DNA of 8,010 bases from Actinomycetota bacterium (GTDB lineage Bacteria; Actinomycetota; Thermoleophilia; Solirubrobacterales; Solirubrobacteraceae). Position numbers and translations under genes: made by a program. The DNA lies in NCBI GenBank assembly GCA_009699565.1, contig WLNX01000078.1, positions 1-8,010 on the forward strand, given 5' to 3'. The notes below the pieces were generated by a model. It was not told the DNA's origin. It was given only the letters and a program-made list of their open reading frames with translations, and made no database searches. The number at the start of each line of letters is the position of its first letter. The stretch's first letter is position 1. Positions 1 to 6,008 of the stretch are shown here, piece after piece.

Positions 1-965
1 ATCACAATCTCGTCGTTCGCCGACGGTGAGCCCAGTCCTTGGATGCGGACACCGTGGACATCACTCCACCAGCCGGTGAAGGGGACCGGTGCGGGCTCGT
101 TGCCGAGAATCTCGTTTGCTGCCGCCTTGCCCTGATGCGCGGCGAGCTCCCAGTGGTCTCCGCCTGCGACATCGCCGACGGCGTGGATCTCGTCGCGCTC
201 GGTGAGGACCGAGACGTCGGCCGGGAGCCACTCGCTGTTCGGGATCACACCGATAGCCACGAGCATCTCGTCAAGTTCAATCCGCGAGCCGTCATCGAGG
301 ATCAGCGCCTCCAGCCGGTCACCGGCTCCGATCAGGTCAGCAACGCGGGTGCCCAGACGGACCTCAACTCCTTCTTCGCGTTGCAGGTCAACGAGCCACT
401 GCGCCATCTGTGGGTGGAGCGCGCGCGCCAAGGGCAGCGACTCGGCTTCGATCAGCGTCACATCGGCGCCGTGGCCCATCGCGGTGGCGGCGACTTCCTG
501 ACCGATCAGGCCGGCACCGAGAACGACAAGGCGCTTACCGGGCTCGAGCGCACCGCGCAGCCGTTCGGCGTCGTCGAGGGTCCGGAGAGTGTGGACGTTG
601 GCGTACTGCTCGGTGCCGGGCAGCGGCCGCGCTCGGCTGCCCGTCGCGATCACTAGGTGTTCGTAGTCGAGGGTCGCGCCAGACTCAAGAATCAGCCGGC
701 GTCCGTCCAAGTCCAATCCGGCCGCGCCGTCACCAAGAAGCAGTTCAACCTGCTGATCTCCGTGCCAATCGGAGGGCCTGAGGGCAACGTCGTCGCGGCC
801 TTTCTCGCCGGCAAGCAAAGCCTTTGAGAGCGGCGGGCGATCGTAGGGCGCGTGAGCCTCGCTGCTGACGATCCTTACCGGGCCTTCGTAGCCGCCTTGC
901 CGCAGGGCCTCTGCGCAACGCTGCGCCGAGAGGCCTCCTCCAGCGATTACGACGCCGGAGCTCAT
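1..965 (-). CDS. FAD-dependent NAD(P)H oxidoreductase, ferredoxin-reductase type (3' end outside window)
   Basis: Pyridine-nucleotide-disulphide-oxidoreductase-fold flavoprotein, expected to pass electrons from NAD(P)H through FAD to a partner in the cytoplasm. The 321 visible residues read in order: N-terminal FAD Rossmann motif VVIAGGGLSAQRCAEAL (residues 5-21), the family motif APYDRPPLSKALLAGE (39-54), the ATG signature LVIATGS (104-110), a second NAD(P)-binding Rossmann motif LGAGLIGQEVAAT (149-161), VAIGVIPN (236-243), and the second FAD motif HAVGDVA (261-267), then WWSDVHGVRIQG (299-310), which matches the start of the C-terminal domain. About 80 residues are probably missing beyond base 1. 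ATG at 965 overlaps the stop of the haem protein gene by four bases (ATGA), implying translational coupling. The stretch between VIPN and GDVA is about 15 residues shorter than I expect for the family. The membrane-haem neighbour is a plausible electron acceptor; this is inferred from context. Family assignment is firm; the substrate is not known. Confidence 0.93.
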   Translation of the reverse strand, partial: MSSGVVIAGGGLSAQRCAEALRQGGYEGPVRIVSSEAHAPYDRPPLSKALLAGEKGRDDVALRPSDWHGDQQVELLLGDGAAGLDLDGRRLILESGATLDYEHLVIATGSRARPLPGTEQYANVHTLRTLDDAERLRGALEPGKRLVVLGAGLIGQEVAATAMGHGADVTLIEAESLPLARALHPQMAQWLVDLQREEGVEVRLGTRVADLIGAGDRLEALILDDGSRIELDEMLVAIGVIPNSEWLPADVSVLTERDEIHAVGDVAGGDHWELAAHQGKAAANEILGNEPAPVPFTGWWSDVHGVRIQGLGSPSANDEIV

Positions 966-1561
966 GACTCGGCTCCTGTCGAACCTGCCGCCGGGGCCGG
1001 GCGTCGGCGGGGCGCCGGCTTCGCTTCGCCGGGGAATACGCGGCGCAGGAAGAGGAAGACAATCGGTACGCCCGTCACGAGCATGATCACTCGCATCCAA
1101 GGCTGGGTTGCGTCGGTTCCCGCACCAAGGGTGTGGATCACCGCGAGCGCCCAGACGGCGATTGTCGCCCGGTGGATCGTGCGCCAGCGCCGTGCGCCGA
1201 ACCAGCGACGTGCGTAGAAGCTCAGCCCGAGGAATGCGGCGCTCCAGCCGGCGATGATTCCAAGCCCGGTGTAGAAGGGGCGGTAGTCAATCGTGAAGGG
1301 GATCGCGATCTGGGAGAGGGAAGGGTGGAGGTACGAATCACCAAGAAGCGTCACGCCGTGCACCGCGATTGCGATCAGCCCGGCCAGGGCCGTTGACTCG
1401 TGGACTGCCAGCAGCTGGCGCTTGGCGCCGGGCTTGCGCGGAAGGCCATTGGCCATCATCAGGCCAATAATCACCGAGATTGAGATTGCCAGCAGGGCAA
1501 CGATGCCGGCCGACCTTGAAGCCAGCCACCAGCTGTAGTCGAGAGGATTTGGTCCGTTCAT
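962..1561 (-). CDS. Ferric-reductase-like transmembrane haem protein
   Basis: A 199-residue integral membrane protein with about five to six hydrophobic segments (roughly residues 16-37, 52-73, 97-115, 130-147 and 156-173) and a cytoplasmic-looking basic, Pro/Ala-rich tail (181-199). Four histidines form two pairs, H54/H68 and H130/H143. The 14- and 13-residue spacings are those of the bis-histidine ligands for two b-type haems in ferric reductases and NADPH oxidases, so this should carry electrons across the membrane. It has no fused FAD/NAD(P)H domain; the oxidoreductase encoded by the next gene may supply it. Both ends are ATGA overlaps: its ATG shares bases with the apbE stop, and its stop with the oxidoreductase start. 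MsrQ/YedZ is a related alternative, but no MsrP-like molybdoenzyme is present here. The haem-domain call is firm; the electron acceptor outside the membrane is unknown. Confidence 0.9.
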   Translation of the reverse strand: MNGPNPLDYSWWLASRSAGIVALLAISISVIIGLMMANGLPRKPGAKRQLLAVHESTALAGLIAIAVHGVTLLGDSYLHPSLSQIAIPFTIDYRPFYTGLGIIAGWSAAFLGLSFYARRWFGARRWRTIHRATIAVWALAVIHTLGAGTDATQPWMRVIMLVTGVPIVFLFLRRVFPGEAKPAPRRRPAPAAGSTGAES

Positions 1562-2577
1562 TGAGGCCCTTTGCTTGGGATTGAAGTTGGGAGCGTGATC
1601 TTCACTCGAGGTGCGGGTTCAAGCCGCCCGATGCGATCTACCGACCCGTCTTCGGAAACTGTAATGCCGCCGTAGCGGGCGAGTGTCGGGCGAGCACCAC
1701 TCGGACCTTGAAGCAAAGCGATCTTCGCGAGTGTCTCAGCCTCGACGGCGGTTGGCGCGATGGCGGTGGCGGCTACGAGACCGCTGAAAGCCGAGCGTCC
1801 CGTTGCGGGATCGAGAAGGTGATGAGAGCTGCTTCCGTCCTGCTCCCGCCAGATCCGCGAGCTGAGCCCCGACGTCGCAACAGCGCCATCGCGGACTGTG
1901 ATTGTTTCGATCTGAGAATCCTCGAACGCTCCGACCACCTGAACCTCACGCTCGAGGCCCGCTGTGCCGCCGATTCGCACGTCGCCCCCGCAGTCAACCG
2001 CCCAGGAAGTGAAGCCGCTGAGCAGTTCTCCGCTGAGGTCCGCTGCGTGGCCCTTGCCAGTGCCGCCGGTGTCAATCCTTACGCCTAGCGGCCTGCGGAT
2101 CACGCCTGCCTCGTCGTCCACTTCAATTTCACGCCAGCGGCTGGCCTCGGCCGGAGACGCTGGGGCGGACTGGGGGCGCTCGCCAGAGAGAGCCTCGCGC
2201 AGCGGAAGTCGACGCTCTTCGGTCCAGTGCTCGCGGTAGCCGGCGTCCTCAAGATCGTCCAGCAGCGTGGGGTCGACCAGGCCGTTGCTCTGCTCGGCAG
2301 CGGCCAGTGCGGCGCGGACCGCGCTGCGCATCAGCTCCGACGCCGGAACCTCTTCGCGCGGGTCGGCGTTGAGCTTTGTCAACTCCGAATCGGGCCGGAA
2401 GCGCGACATCACCTCGTTGTACTCGTTGAGGAAAGCTTCCACGCGGTCGGCGGCCTCTTCGGCGCTGCCAGCCGACTCGACGGCGGGGGCGCCTACAAGG
2501 ATCCGAATGTGGGTACCCATCAGCGTGAGGCTGCGGTCCACCAGGTCGCTTGAGGGCGCATCCGTCATCGTCGCCAT
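1558..2577 (-). CDS. apbE: FAD:protein FMN transferase (ApbE family)
   Basis: A 339-residue flavin transferase; the family uses FAD to attach FMN covalently to Ser/Thr of target redox proteins. Family motifs appear in order: LMGTHIRI (19-26), SRFRPDSELTKLN (58-70), VDPTLL (101-106), IDTGGTGKGHAAD (168-180), AVDCGGDVRIGG (193-204), VATSG (233-237), SHHLLDPATG (251-260) and TAVEAETLAKIALLQG (276-291). At the last motif the usual metal-binding Asp is Glu281 and the usual Thr position is Lys285, a variant that may be common in actinobacterial members. There is no signal peptide or lipobox, so it appears cytoplasmic. ATG at 2577 is chosen because it lies 4 bases past the upstream stop; ATG 2568 is possible. 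The open frame runs on to 2841, but that stretch is Arg/Ser-rich and overlaps a real gene. It is translationally coupled on both sides. The acceptor protein is not obvious in the window. Confidence 0.93.
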   Translation of the reverse strand: MATMTDAPSSDLVDRSLTLMGTHIRILVGAPAVESAGSAEEAADRVEAFLNEYNEVMSRFRPDSELTKLNADPREEVPASELMRSAVRAALAAAEQSNGLVDPTLLDDLEDAGYREHWTEERRLPLREALSGERPQSAPASPAEASRWREIEVDDEAGVIRRPLGVRIDTGGTGKGHAADLSGELLSGFTSWAVDCGGDVRIGGTAGLEREVQVVGAFEDSQIETITVRDGAVATSGLSSRIWREQDGSSSHHLLDPATGRSAFSGLVAATAIAPTAVEAETLAKIALLQGPSGARPTLARYGGITVSEDGSVDRIGRLEPAPRVKITLPTSIPSKGPQ

Positions 2578-2581
2578 CAGG

Positions 2582-2971
2582 TTAGGAGGTAGCGGTCTGA
2601 ACCGGCGCGGGAGCCGGGGCTGACTGCGCCGGCGCGCTATACGACTGCGTTGGCGCGCTGTAGCTGCTTCCGCTGCCAGCGCTGCTGCTGGCGTATGAGG
2701 TTCCACTGCCGGTAGCTGTTCCGGCGGCAGCCGGGTCGCGCACGATCGTGACGACCTTTCTCGTAACGACGAGCTTGCGGACCGTGACCTGCTTTGGCTG
2801 GACGTTTGCCGTCTTCGCTCCAAGCATCGGGTCCTGGCCACTAGCGACCTGAACTCCGAGGAATCCAGCCACTGAGCCGAACAGCGCCAGCGAAGCGAGG
2901 AAGACCGGAGCGACCGTTGAGTTCGTCCTTGCGTTGCCCTTTGAATTGTTCTTAGCGCTGTTCTTGGTCAT
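2582..2971 (-). CDS. Small single-pass membrane protein with DPMLGA and PVQTxTS motifs
   Basis: A 129-residue protein of no family I recognise. The N-terminus is cytoplasmic-like and basic/Asn-rich (1-18), followed by one hydrophobic segment (about 20-43), then GQDPMLGAK (45-53) directly after the membrane. Next is a basic/hydrophobic alternating stretch, VTVRKLVVTRKVVTIV (62-77), and finally a low-complexity Ser/Ala/Gly/Tyr/Pro tail ending PAPVQTATS. Residues 19-53 match residues 20-54 of the preceding gene at 23 of 35 positions, so the two are tandem paralogues. ATG 2971 lies 2 bases past the stop of that gene, and the stop lies 4 bases before apbE, so it belongs to the operon. The open frame continues upstream to 3541, but the extension overlaps two other genes and has shadow composition. 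It is predicted to be anchored with the tail outside the cell; the function is unknown. Confidence 0.82.
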   Translation of the reverse strand: MTKNSAKNNSKGNARTNSTVAPVFLASLALFGSVAGFLGVQVASGQDPMLGAKTANVQPKQVTVRKLVVTRKVVTIVRDPAAAGTATGSGTSYASSSAGSGSSYSAPTQSYSAPAQSAPAPAPVQTATS

Positions 2972-3189
2972 TGTTATGCCCCGCTCGTGCTGGTTTGGAC
3001 TGGAGTTGGCTGCGGCGAGGGAGCCTGCGACTGCGACGAGTTCTGCGTCGAAGCGGCTCCGCTGCCGGTTTGAGTTGCCGAGACCCTGGCTCCGAGCATC
3101 GGGTCCTTGCCCTGAGCCATCTGGACTCCGAGGAACCCGGTCACCGAGGTGAAGAGGGCTGCGCTGACCATCAGAACCGGCACGATTGT
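2813..3189 (-). repeat. Tandem gene duplication (two diverged copies)
   Basis: The DNA encoding the membrane segment plus DPMLGA[KR] occurs twice, at 3189-3085 and 2917-2813, in the same orientation about 270 bases apart. Near-identical stretches are visible on the plus strand, such as GAGGAATCCAGCCAC against GAGGAACCCGGTCAC and GCATCGGGTCCTGGCC against GCATCGGGTCCTTGCC. The outer parts of the two genes have diverged in length and composition, apart from a shared C-terminal motif. This is an old tandem duplication rather than a recent perfect repeat. Confidence 0.8.
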
Positions 3190-3246
3190 GTGGTTCTTGC
3201 GCCTGGTGCGCTTCTTCGGCTGGTTTGTTTGGGTCTTGGGTGTCAT
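2974..3246 (-). CDS. Small single-pass membrane protein, tandem paralogue with DPMLGA motif
   Basis: A 90-residue protein with a strongly basic N-terminus (KKRTRRK, 11-17), one hydrophobic segment (20-44), the motif GKDPMLGAR (46-54), and a short Ser/Gln/Thr/Pro-rich tail ending TPVQTSTSGA. The basic N-terminus and hydrophobic stretch predict an N-in orientation with the tail outside. It matches the following gene closely around the membrane segment and at the tail, but lacks that protein's Arg/Val-rich stretch. ATG 3246 has a good ribosome site, AAAGGA at 3259-3254, 7 bases upstream. The next gene starts 2 bases after its TAA stop, suggesting coupling. I do not recognise the family. Position before apbE and a haem membrane protein suggests a surface redox or scaffold role; this is inference only. 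Confidence 0.82.
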   Translation of the reverse strand: MTPKTQTNQPKKRTRRKNHTIVPVLMVSAALFTSVTGFLGVQMAQGKDPMLGARVSATQTGSGAASTQNSSQSQAPSPQPTPVQTSTSGA

Positions 3247-3253
3247 TGCTGGG

Positions 3254-3259
3254 TCCTTT
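3254..3259 (-). promoter_or_regulatory. Ribosome binding site for the 90-residue gene
   Basis: On the minus strand AAAGGA stands 7 bases before ATG 3246. The rest of the 65-base gap (3247-3311) holds no clear terminator or promoter, so read-through from the 3312-3752 gene is likely. Confidence 0.6.
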
Positions 3260-3311
3260 GTTTGGTGAGTCGCTTGTTGGCTGTTCGATGTGACAGGGGA
3301 GTGGGGGACGA

Positions 3312-3752
3312 TCAGTCGTCGCCGCCCTCGTACTCGCCGTCATCGCCGCTTTCGTGGTCGCTCTCGTTGTCATCGCCACCGCCGCCGTAGCTGCCGCCAC
3401 CGCTGGTCTGGGTCTGGACCGGCTTCGGGGTGGAAGGGGCCGGCGAAGAGCTGACCGGGGTCGAGGACGGGGTGCCCGAGTAGTAGCTGCCGGATCCCGC
3501 AGACGAGCCTGAGCTCGAGCCTGCCGCCGCGGCTGAACCACCGGAACCGCCCGTCGAGACCTTCTTCGGCTTGCGGTGTTTGGTCACCTTGATCGTGCGG
3601 TGGACCACGACGGTGCGGACTTCCGGCATCGTCGTCTTCTGCGCGGTCGCAGCCGAGTTGCTGTTCTGTGCCCCGAGTGCGACTGCCGTGAGGGCGCCGA
3701 GCGCAACAATCGTTCCGCCGGTTGCCAGTTGTGTGCGAGAGAGATTGATCAT
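3312..3752 (-). CDS. Small membrane protein with Ser/Gly linker and acidic tail, first gene of the operon
   Basis: A 146-residue protein of no recognised family. It has one hydrophobic segment or signal anchor (about 10-28), then EVRTVVVHRTIKVTKHRKPKK (44-64), a basic beta-prone stretch holding R-T-x-x-V-x-R-T-I. A Ser/Gly/Ala/Pro linker (65-110) follows, then PKPVQTQTS (109-117), a Gly/Tyr patch, and an acidic tail of about 20 residues rich in Asp/Glu with one His (127-146). ATG 3752 is preferred because it places a short charged N-terminus directly before the hydrophobic segment; GTG 3785 would add 11 residues. The RTxxVxRTI stretch and acidic tail are shared with the 6005-6445 gene on the other side of the two-component genes, which has the same length. 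The divergent region upstream carries phased repeats, so control by the adjacent regulator is likely. Function is unknown; a surface cation-binding or redox-accessory role is conceivable. Confidence 0.8.
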   Translation of the reverse strand: MINLSRTQLATGGTIVALGALTAVALGAQNSNSAATAQKTTMPEVRTVVVHRTIKVTKHRKPKKVSTGGSGGSAAAAGSSSGSSAGSGSYYSGTPSSTPVSSSPAPSTPKPVQTQTSGGGSYGGGGDDNESDHESGDDGEYEGGDD

Positions 3753-3784
3753 GGTCCTGATAGTGGCGTTGTGCGGTGAAACCA

Positions 3785-3815
3785 CTCGGCAAACTCAGGG
3801 AAAGGTTCGGTAAAG
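3785..3815 (+). promoter_or_regulatory. Three phased direct repeats, candidate response-regulator operator
   Basis: Three copies of a nonamer-like element occur head to tail: CTCGGCAAA (3785-3793), CTCAGGGAAA (3794-3803) and TTCGGTAAA (3806-3814). Their AAA cores begin at 3791, 3801 and 3812, spacings of 10 and 11 bases, or one helical turn. OmpR/PhoB-family regulators characteristically bind tandem direct repeats with this phasing, and the adjacent gene encodes such a regulator. The repeats are seen directly; the binding role is inferred. Confidence 0.5.
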
Positions 3816-3846
3816 CTTTTTCGGCCTATTCCGGAACCGCTATTGC

Positions 3847-3852
3847 GAGGAG
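3847..3852 (+). promoter_or_regulatory. Ribosome binding site of the response regulator
   Basis: GAGGAG lies 12 bases before GTG 3865, a somewhat long spacing. No in-frame alternative start lies between, and the receiver domain begins only a few residues after this GTG, which supports the start. Confidence 0.5.
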
Positions 3853-3864
3853 TACGCTCCGTTC

Positions 3865-4596
3865 GTGAGCCTTGAAAGCCCTCGAATCCTCGTCGTCGAA
3901 GATGAGCTGGCAATTTCGCAGCCGCTGGCCAAGCTTCTCGCACGCGAGGGGTTCTCGCCGTTGGTAGCCGGCACCGCCGCCGATGCGCTTGCCGAGTTCG
4001 CTGCCAGCGCCCCCGACCTGATCCTTCTGGACCTCAACCTGCCTGACGGCGACGGCCGCGACATCGCCCGCGAGATCCGTCGCAGCTCGGGTGTGCCGAT
4101 CATCATGTTGACCGCGCGCGGCACGGAGACCGATCGCATAGTTGGCCTCGAGATAGGCGCCGACGACTATGTCGTCAAGCCGTTCTCCAGCGCCGAGGTA
4201 ATTGCGCGGATCAGGGCAGTCTTGCGCCGCAGCGAAGGAGCAGCGCGAGAGGCCGACGACGGCGAGGCGCCGCTGGAGGCGGTGACGGTGGCTGAGCTTT
4301 CGATCGACCCCGTCACCCACCGCGCATATATGGGCGACGATGAGCTTGACCTCAGTCTCAAAGAGTTTGACCTGCTCTACGAGCTCGCCAGCCATGCCGG
4401 GGACGTCGTCAGCCGCGATGATCTTATGACGAGGGTCTGGGACGAGAACTGGTTCGGTTCGACGAAGACTCTTGACGTGCACATCGGTTGGCTCAGACGC
4501 AAGCTAGGCGACGACGCAAACAAACCGCGCTGGATCGAAACAGTCCGGGGGGTCGGCTTCCGCTTCGCGGCCGCTGACGGGAGCGCCGAGTCATAA
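3865..4596 (+). CDS. OmpR/PhoB-family response regulator
   Basis: A 243-residue two-component transcription factor. The receiver domain (about 7-121) has the acidic pocket E12/D13 in ILVVEDE, the phospho-acceptor D56 in LILLDLNLP, T83 in MLTARG and K105 in DYVVKPF, so all switch residues are present. The linker (122-140) is acidic. A winged-helix DNA-binding domain follows (about 142-235), with the family signatures LSLKEFDLLYELASHAGDVV, DVHIGWLRRKLGDD and IETVRGVGFRF. Length is normal for the family. GTG is the start. It is followed after 20 bases, or with a 4-base ATAA overlap if an unusual start is used, by its kinase. It probably controls the divergent redox operon and its own genes through the phased repeats upstream. 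The signal is unknown. Confidence 0.95.
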   Translation: MSLESPRILVVEDELAISQPLAKLLAREGFSPLVAGTAADALAEFAASAPDLILLDLNLPDGDGRDIAREIRRSSGVPIIMLTARGTETDRIVGLEIGADDYVVKPFSSAEVIARIRAVLRRSEGAAREADDGEAPLEAVTVAELSIDPVTHRAYMGDDELDLSLKEFDLLYELASHAGDVVSRDDLMTRVWDENWFGSTKTLDVHIGWLRRKLGDDANKPRWIETVRGVGFRFAAADGSAES

Positions 4597-4616
4597 CGCT
4601 GCGCAGAGGGCTTCTG

Positions 4617-6008
4617 TTGGCTCTGGCTTACGTGCTGGTGCTGGCGGTTGTGGCGCTGGTGGTGCCGCTCGCAGTCAGCCTGCGCGACCGTGTCGACGCG
4701 GAGGTAAGGCTAGAGGCGCGCTCCGAGGCCGAGGCGGTTGCAAGCCGGGCCGTCTCAGTCATCAACCCGCCTGATTCGACCCGCCTGCAGTCGCTGGCTG
4801 ACACTGCGGCTTTGGCCGTGGGCGGCCGAGTGGTGATCGTTGACTCCAAGGGGAGAATCCTCGCGGACTCCGATCGCGCCGCCCTGGCGGGCGCCTCGTT
4901 CGCAAACAGGCCGGAGATAGCGACCGCGTTGGGCGGCGGCGTCAGCCAAGTGCGCCGCTACTCGACGACGCTTGGCTCCGAGATCCTTGCGACCGCGGTG
5001 CCCGTCTACACGGGAACGAAGCCCGGCGGTGCCGTCCGAGTTACTCAGAGCGTCAGCTCGGTGAGCTCGGCGATTCGACGTGCCTGGCTTGGTTTGGCCC
5101 TGATCGGCGCGCTCGTCATCGCGCTCGGCCTGATCGCCGGCGCAATCATCGCGAAGCGGATCACCAGCCCGATCGTGCGGCTCGATGAGGCCGCACGCCG
5201 CGTAGCCGGTGGGGATCTGACCGCCACCGCGAAAGTCGAAGGCAGCACCGAGCAGCGCGCATTGGCCGCCAGCTTCAACACGATGACTGCGCGCCTCGCG
5301 CAGTTGCTCGGCTCACAGCGCGAGTTTGTCGCCGATGCGTCACATCAGCTCCGCACGCCGCTGGCAGGAATGAGGCTGCGACTGGAGGAGGCGCGGGCGC
5401 TGGGCGCCGACCCCGAGCAGAGGGAGGAGCTCGATGCTGCAATTGGCGAGGTCGACCGGCTGGCGCTGATAGTCAACGAACTGCTTGAGCTGAGCCGTGC
5501 CGGCGAGGGCAAACCGCCGACGGCGACAACCGATTCCGTTGCCGCACTTGGCGGAACTTGGGAACGCTGGCGCGCGGCCGCGCAGGGAGAAGGCTGCGAC
5601 TTGGAGCTGGGGGAGGTGGACGCGGTGCAGTTTGCCTGCCACCGCTCAGATGTCGACCGAATGCTCGATGCCGTCATCGAAAACGCTCTCGCCTACGCCC
5701 CCGGGAAGCCGATTGTGCTCTCCTGCCGCGGCGGCGTCATCAGCGTCTGCGACAACGGGGCAGGGCTCAGAGGGGAAGCCGGGGAGGATCTGTTCGAGCG
5801 CTTTCGCAGGGGTGACGCTGGGCGCACAGGCCCTCCCGGAACCGGTCTCGGCCTTTCGATCGTCCGCGAGCTGGCCCGGCGTTGGGGCGGGGAGGTCGAG
5901 ATCCGCGACCGCGCCGACGGCGGAGCCGAGGTGACGATCAGTCTTCCGCTCGCCGACTCCGATTCTTTACCTGGCCTTTCCAATCCGCTTCCTAGAATTG
6001 AGTCATGA
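4617..6008 (+). CDS. Sensor histidine kinase (HAMP, HisKA, HATPase)
   Basis: A membrane sensor kinase of 463 residues from TTG 4617. Order: TM1 (about 3-20), an extracytoplasmic sensor of about 130 residues with Cache/PAS-like text (RVVIVDSKGRILADSD, 71-86; ATAVPVYTG, 125-133), TM2 (158-179), HAMP (about 180-232), HisKA with H243 in FVADASHQLRTPLAG, and an ATPase domain with N box DAVIENALAYAPG (351-363), G1 box CDNGAGL (378-384), F box and GTGLGLSIV (408-416). All catalytic motifs are intact. TTG 4617 has AGAGGG 6 bases upstream. The frame opens further up as ITLRRGLL from ATA 4593, a more typical basic N-terminus, but with a rare start codon overlapping the regulator stop (ATAA). The true start is uncertain by up to 8 residues. 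The stop overlaps the next ATG by four bases. It is the evident partner of the adjacent regulator; the ligand is unknown. Confidence 0.95.
   Translation: MALAYVLVLAVVALVVPLAVSLRDRVDAEVRLEARSEAEAVASRAVSVINPPDSTRLQSLADTAALAVGGRVVIVDSKGRILADSDRAALAGASFANRPEIATALGGGVSQVRRYSTTLGSEILATAVPVYTGTKPGGAVRVTQSVSSVSSAIRRAWLGLALIGALVIALGLIAGAIIAKRITSPIVRLDEAARRVAGGDLTATAKVEGSTEQRALAASFNTMTARLAQLLGSQREFVADASHQLRTPLAGMRLRLEEARALGADPEQREELDAAIGEVDRLALIVNELLELSRAGEGKPPTATTDSVAALGGTWERWRAAAQGEGCDLELGEVDAVQFACHRSDVDRMLDAVIENALAYAPGKPIVLSCRGGVISVCDNGAGLRGEAGEDLFERFRRGDAGRTGPPGTGLGLSIVRELARRWGGEVEIRDRADGGAEVTISLPLADSDSLPGLSNPLPRIES

Larger units (their letters stand above)
3753..3864. promoter_or_regulatory. Divergent promoter region between redox operon and two-component genes
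   Basis: This 112-base gap separates the minus-strand operon from the plus-strand regulator genes and must hold promoters for both unless transcripts start elsewhere. It is richer in A and T around 3800-3830 than its surroundings. I see no confident -35/-10 pair on either strand. Within it lie the three phased repeats listed separately, a short AAAGCTTT palindrome (3812-3819) and the GAGGAG ribosome site of the regulator gene. Confidence 0.65.

Noticed and set aside
39..656. Plus-strand open frame of 205 residues
   Set aside because: It lies opposite the oxidoreductase, which has every expected motif in order; the plus-strand product has no domain and shows the typical composition of a GC-rich shadow frame.
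962..1561. Calling the haem protein MsrQ
   Set aside because: No MsrP-like molybdopterin enzyme is adjacent, and the gene is coupled to apbE and a flavoprotein instead.
2584..2590. AGGAGGT on the plus strand resembling a perfect ribosome site
   Set aside because: No plus-strand gene follows; it is the complement of the Thr-Ser codons at the end of the small-protein gene.
2578..2841. N-terminal extension of apbE in the same frame
   Set aside because: The extra 88 residues are Arg/Ser-rich and fully overlap the small-protein gene in another frame; ApbE family homology begins after ATG 2577.
2972..3541. Long in-frame extension of the 129-residue small protein
   Set aside because: It overlaps the paralogous gene and part of the 146-residue gene and has the Arg/Pro/Thr-rich look of a shadow; the paralogue alignment fixes the start near 2971.
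3812..3819. AAAGCTTT palindrome in the divergent promoter
   Set aside because: An 8-base A/T-rich palindrome is too short to call an operator alone and overlaps the third direct repeat.
3804..3838. Inverted pair GGTTCGG / CCGGAACC
   Set aside because: The arms match only for five bases without a bulge and are 20 or more bases apart, so hairpin or operator function is not supported.
3826..4482. Minus-strand open frame of 218 residues
   Set aside because: It is antisense to the response regulator, whose receiver and winged-helix motifs are complete.
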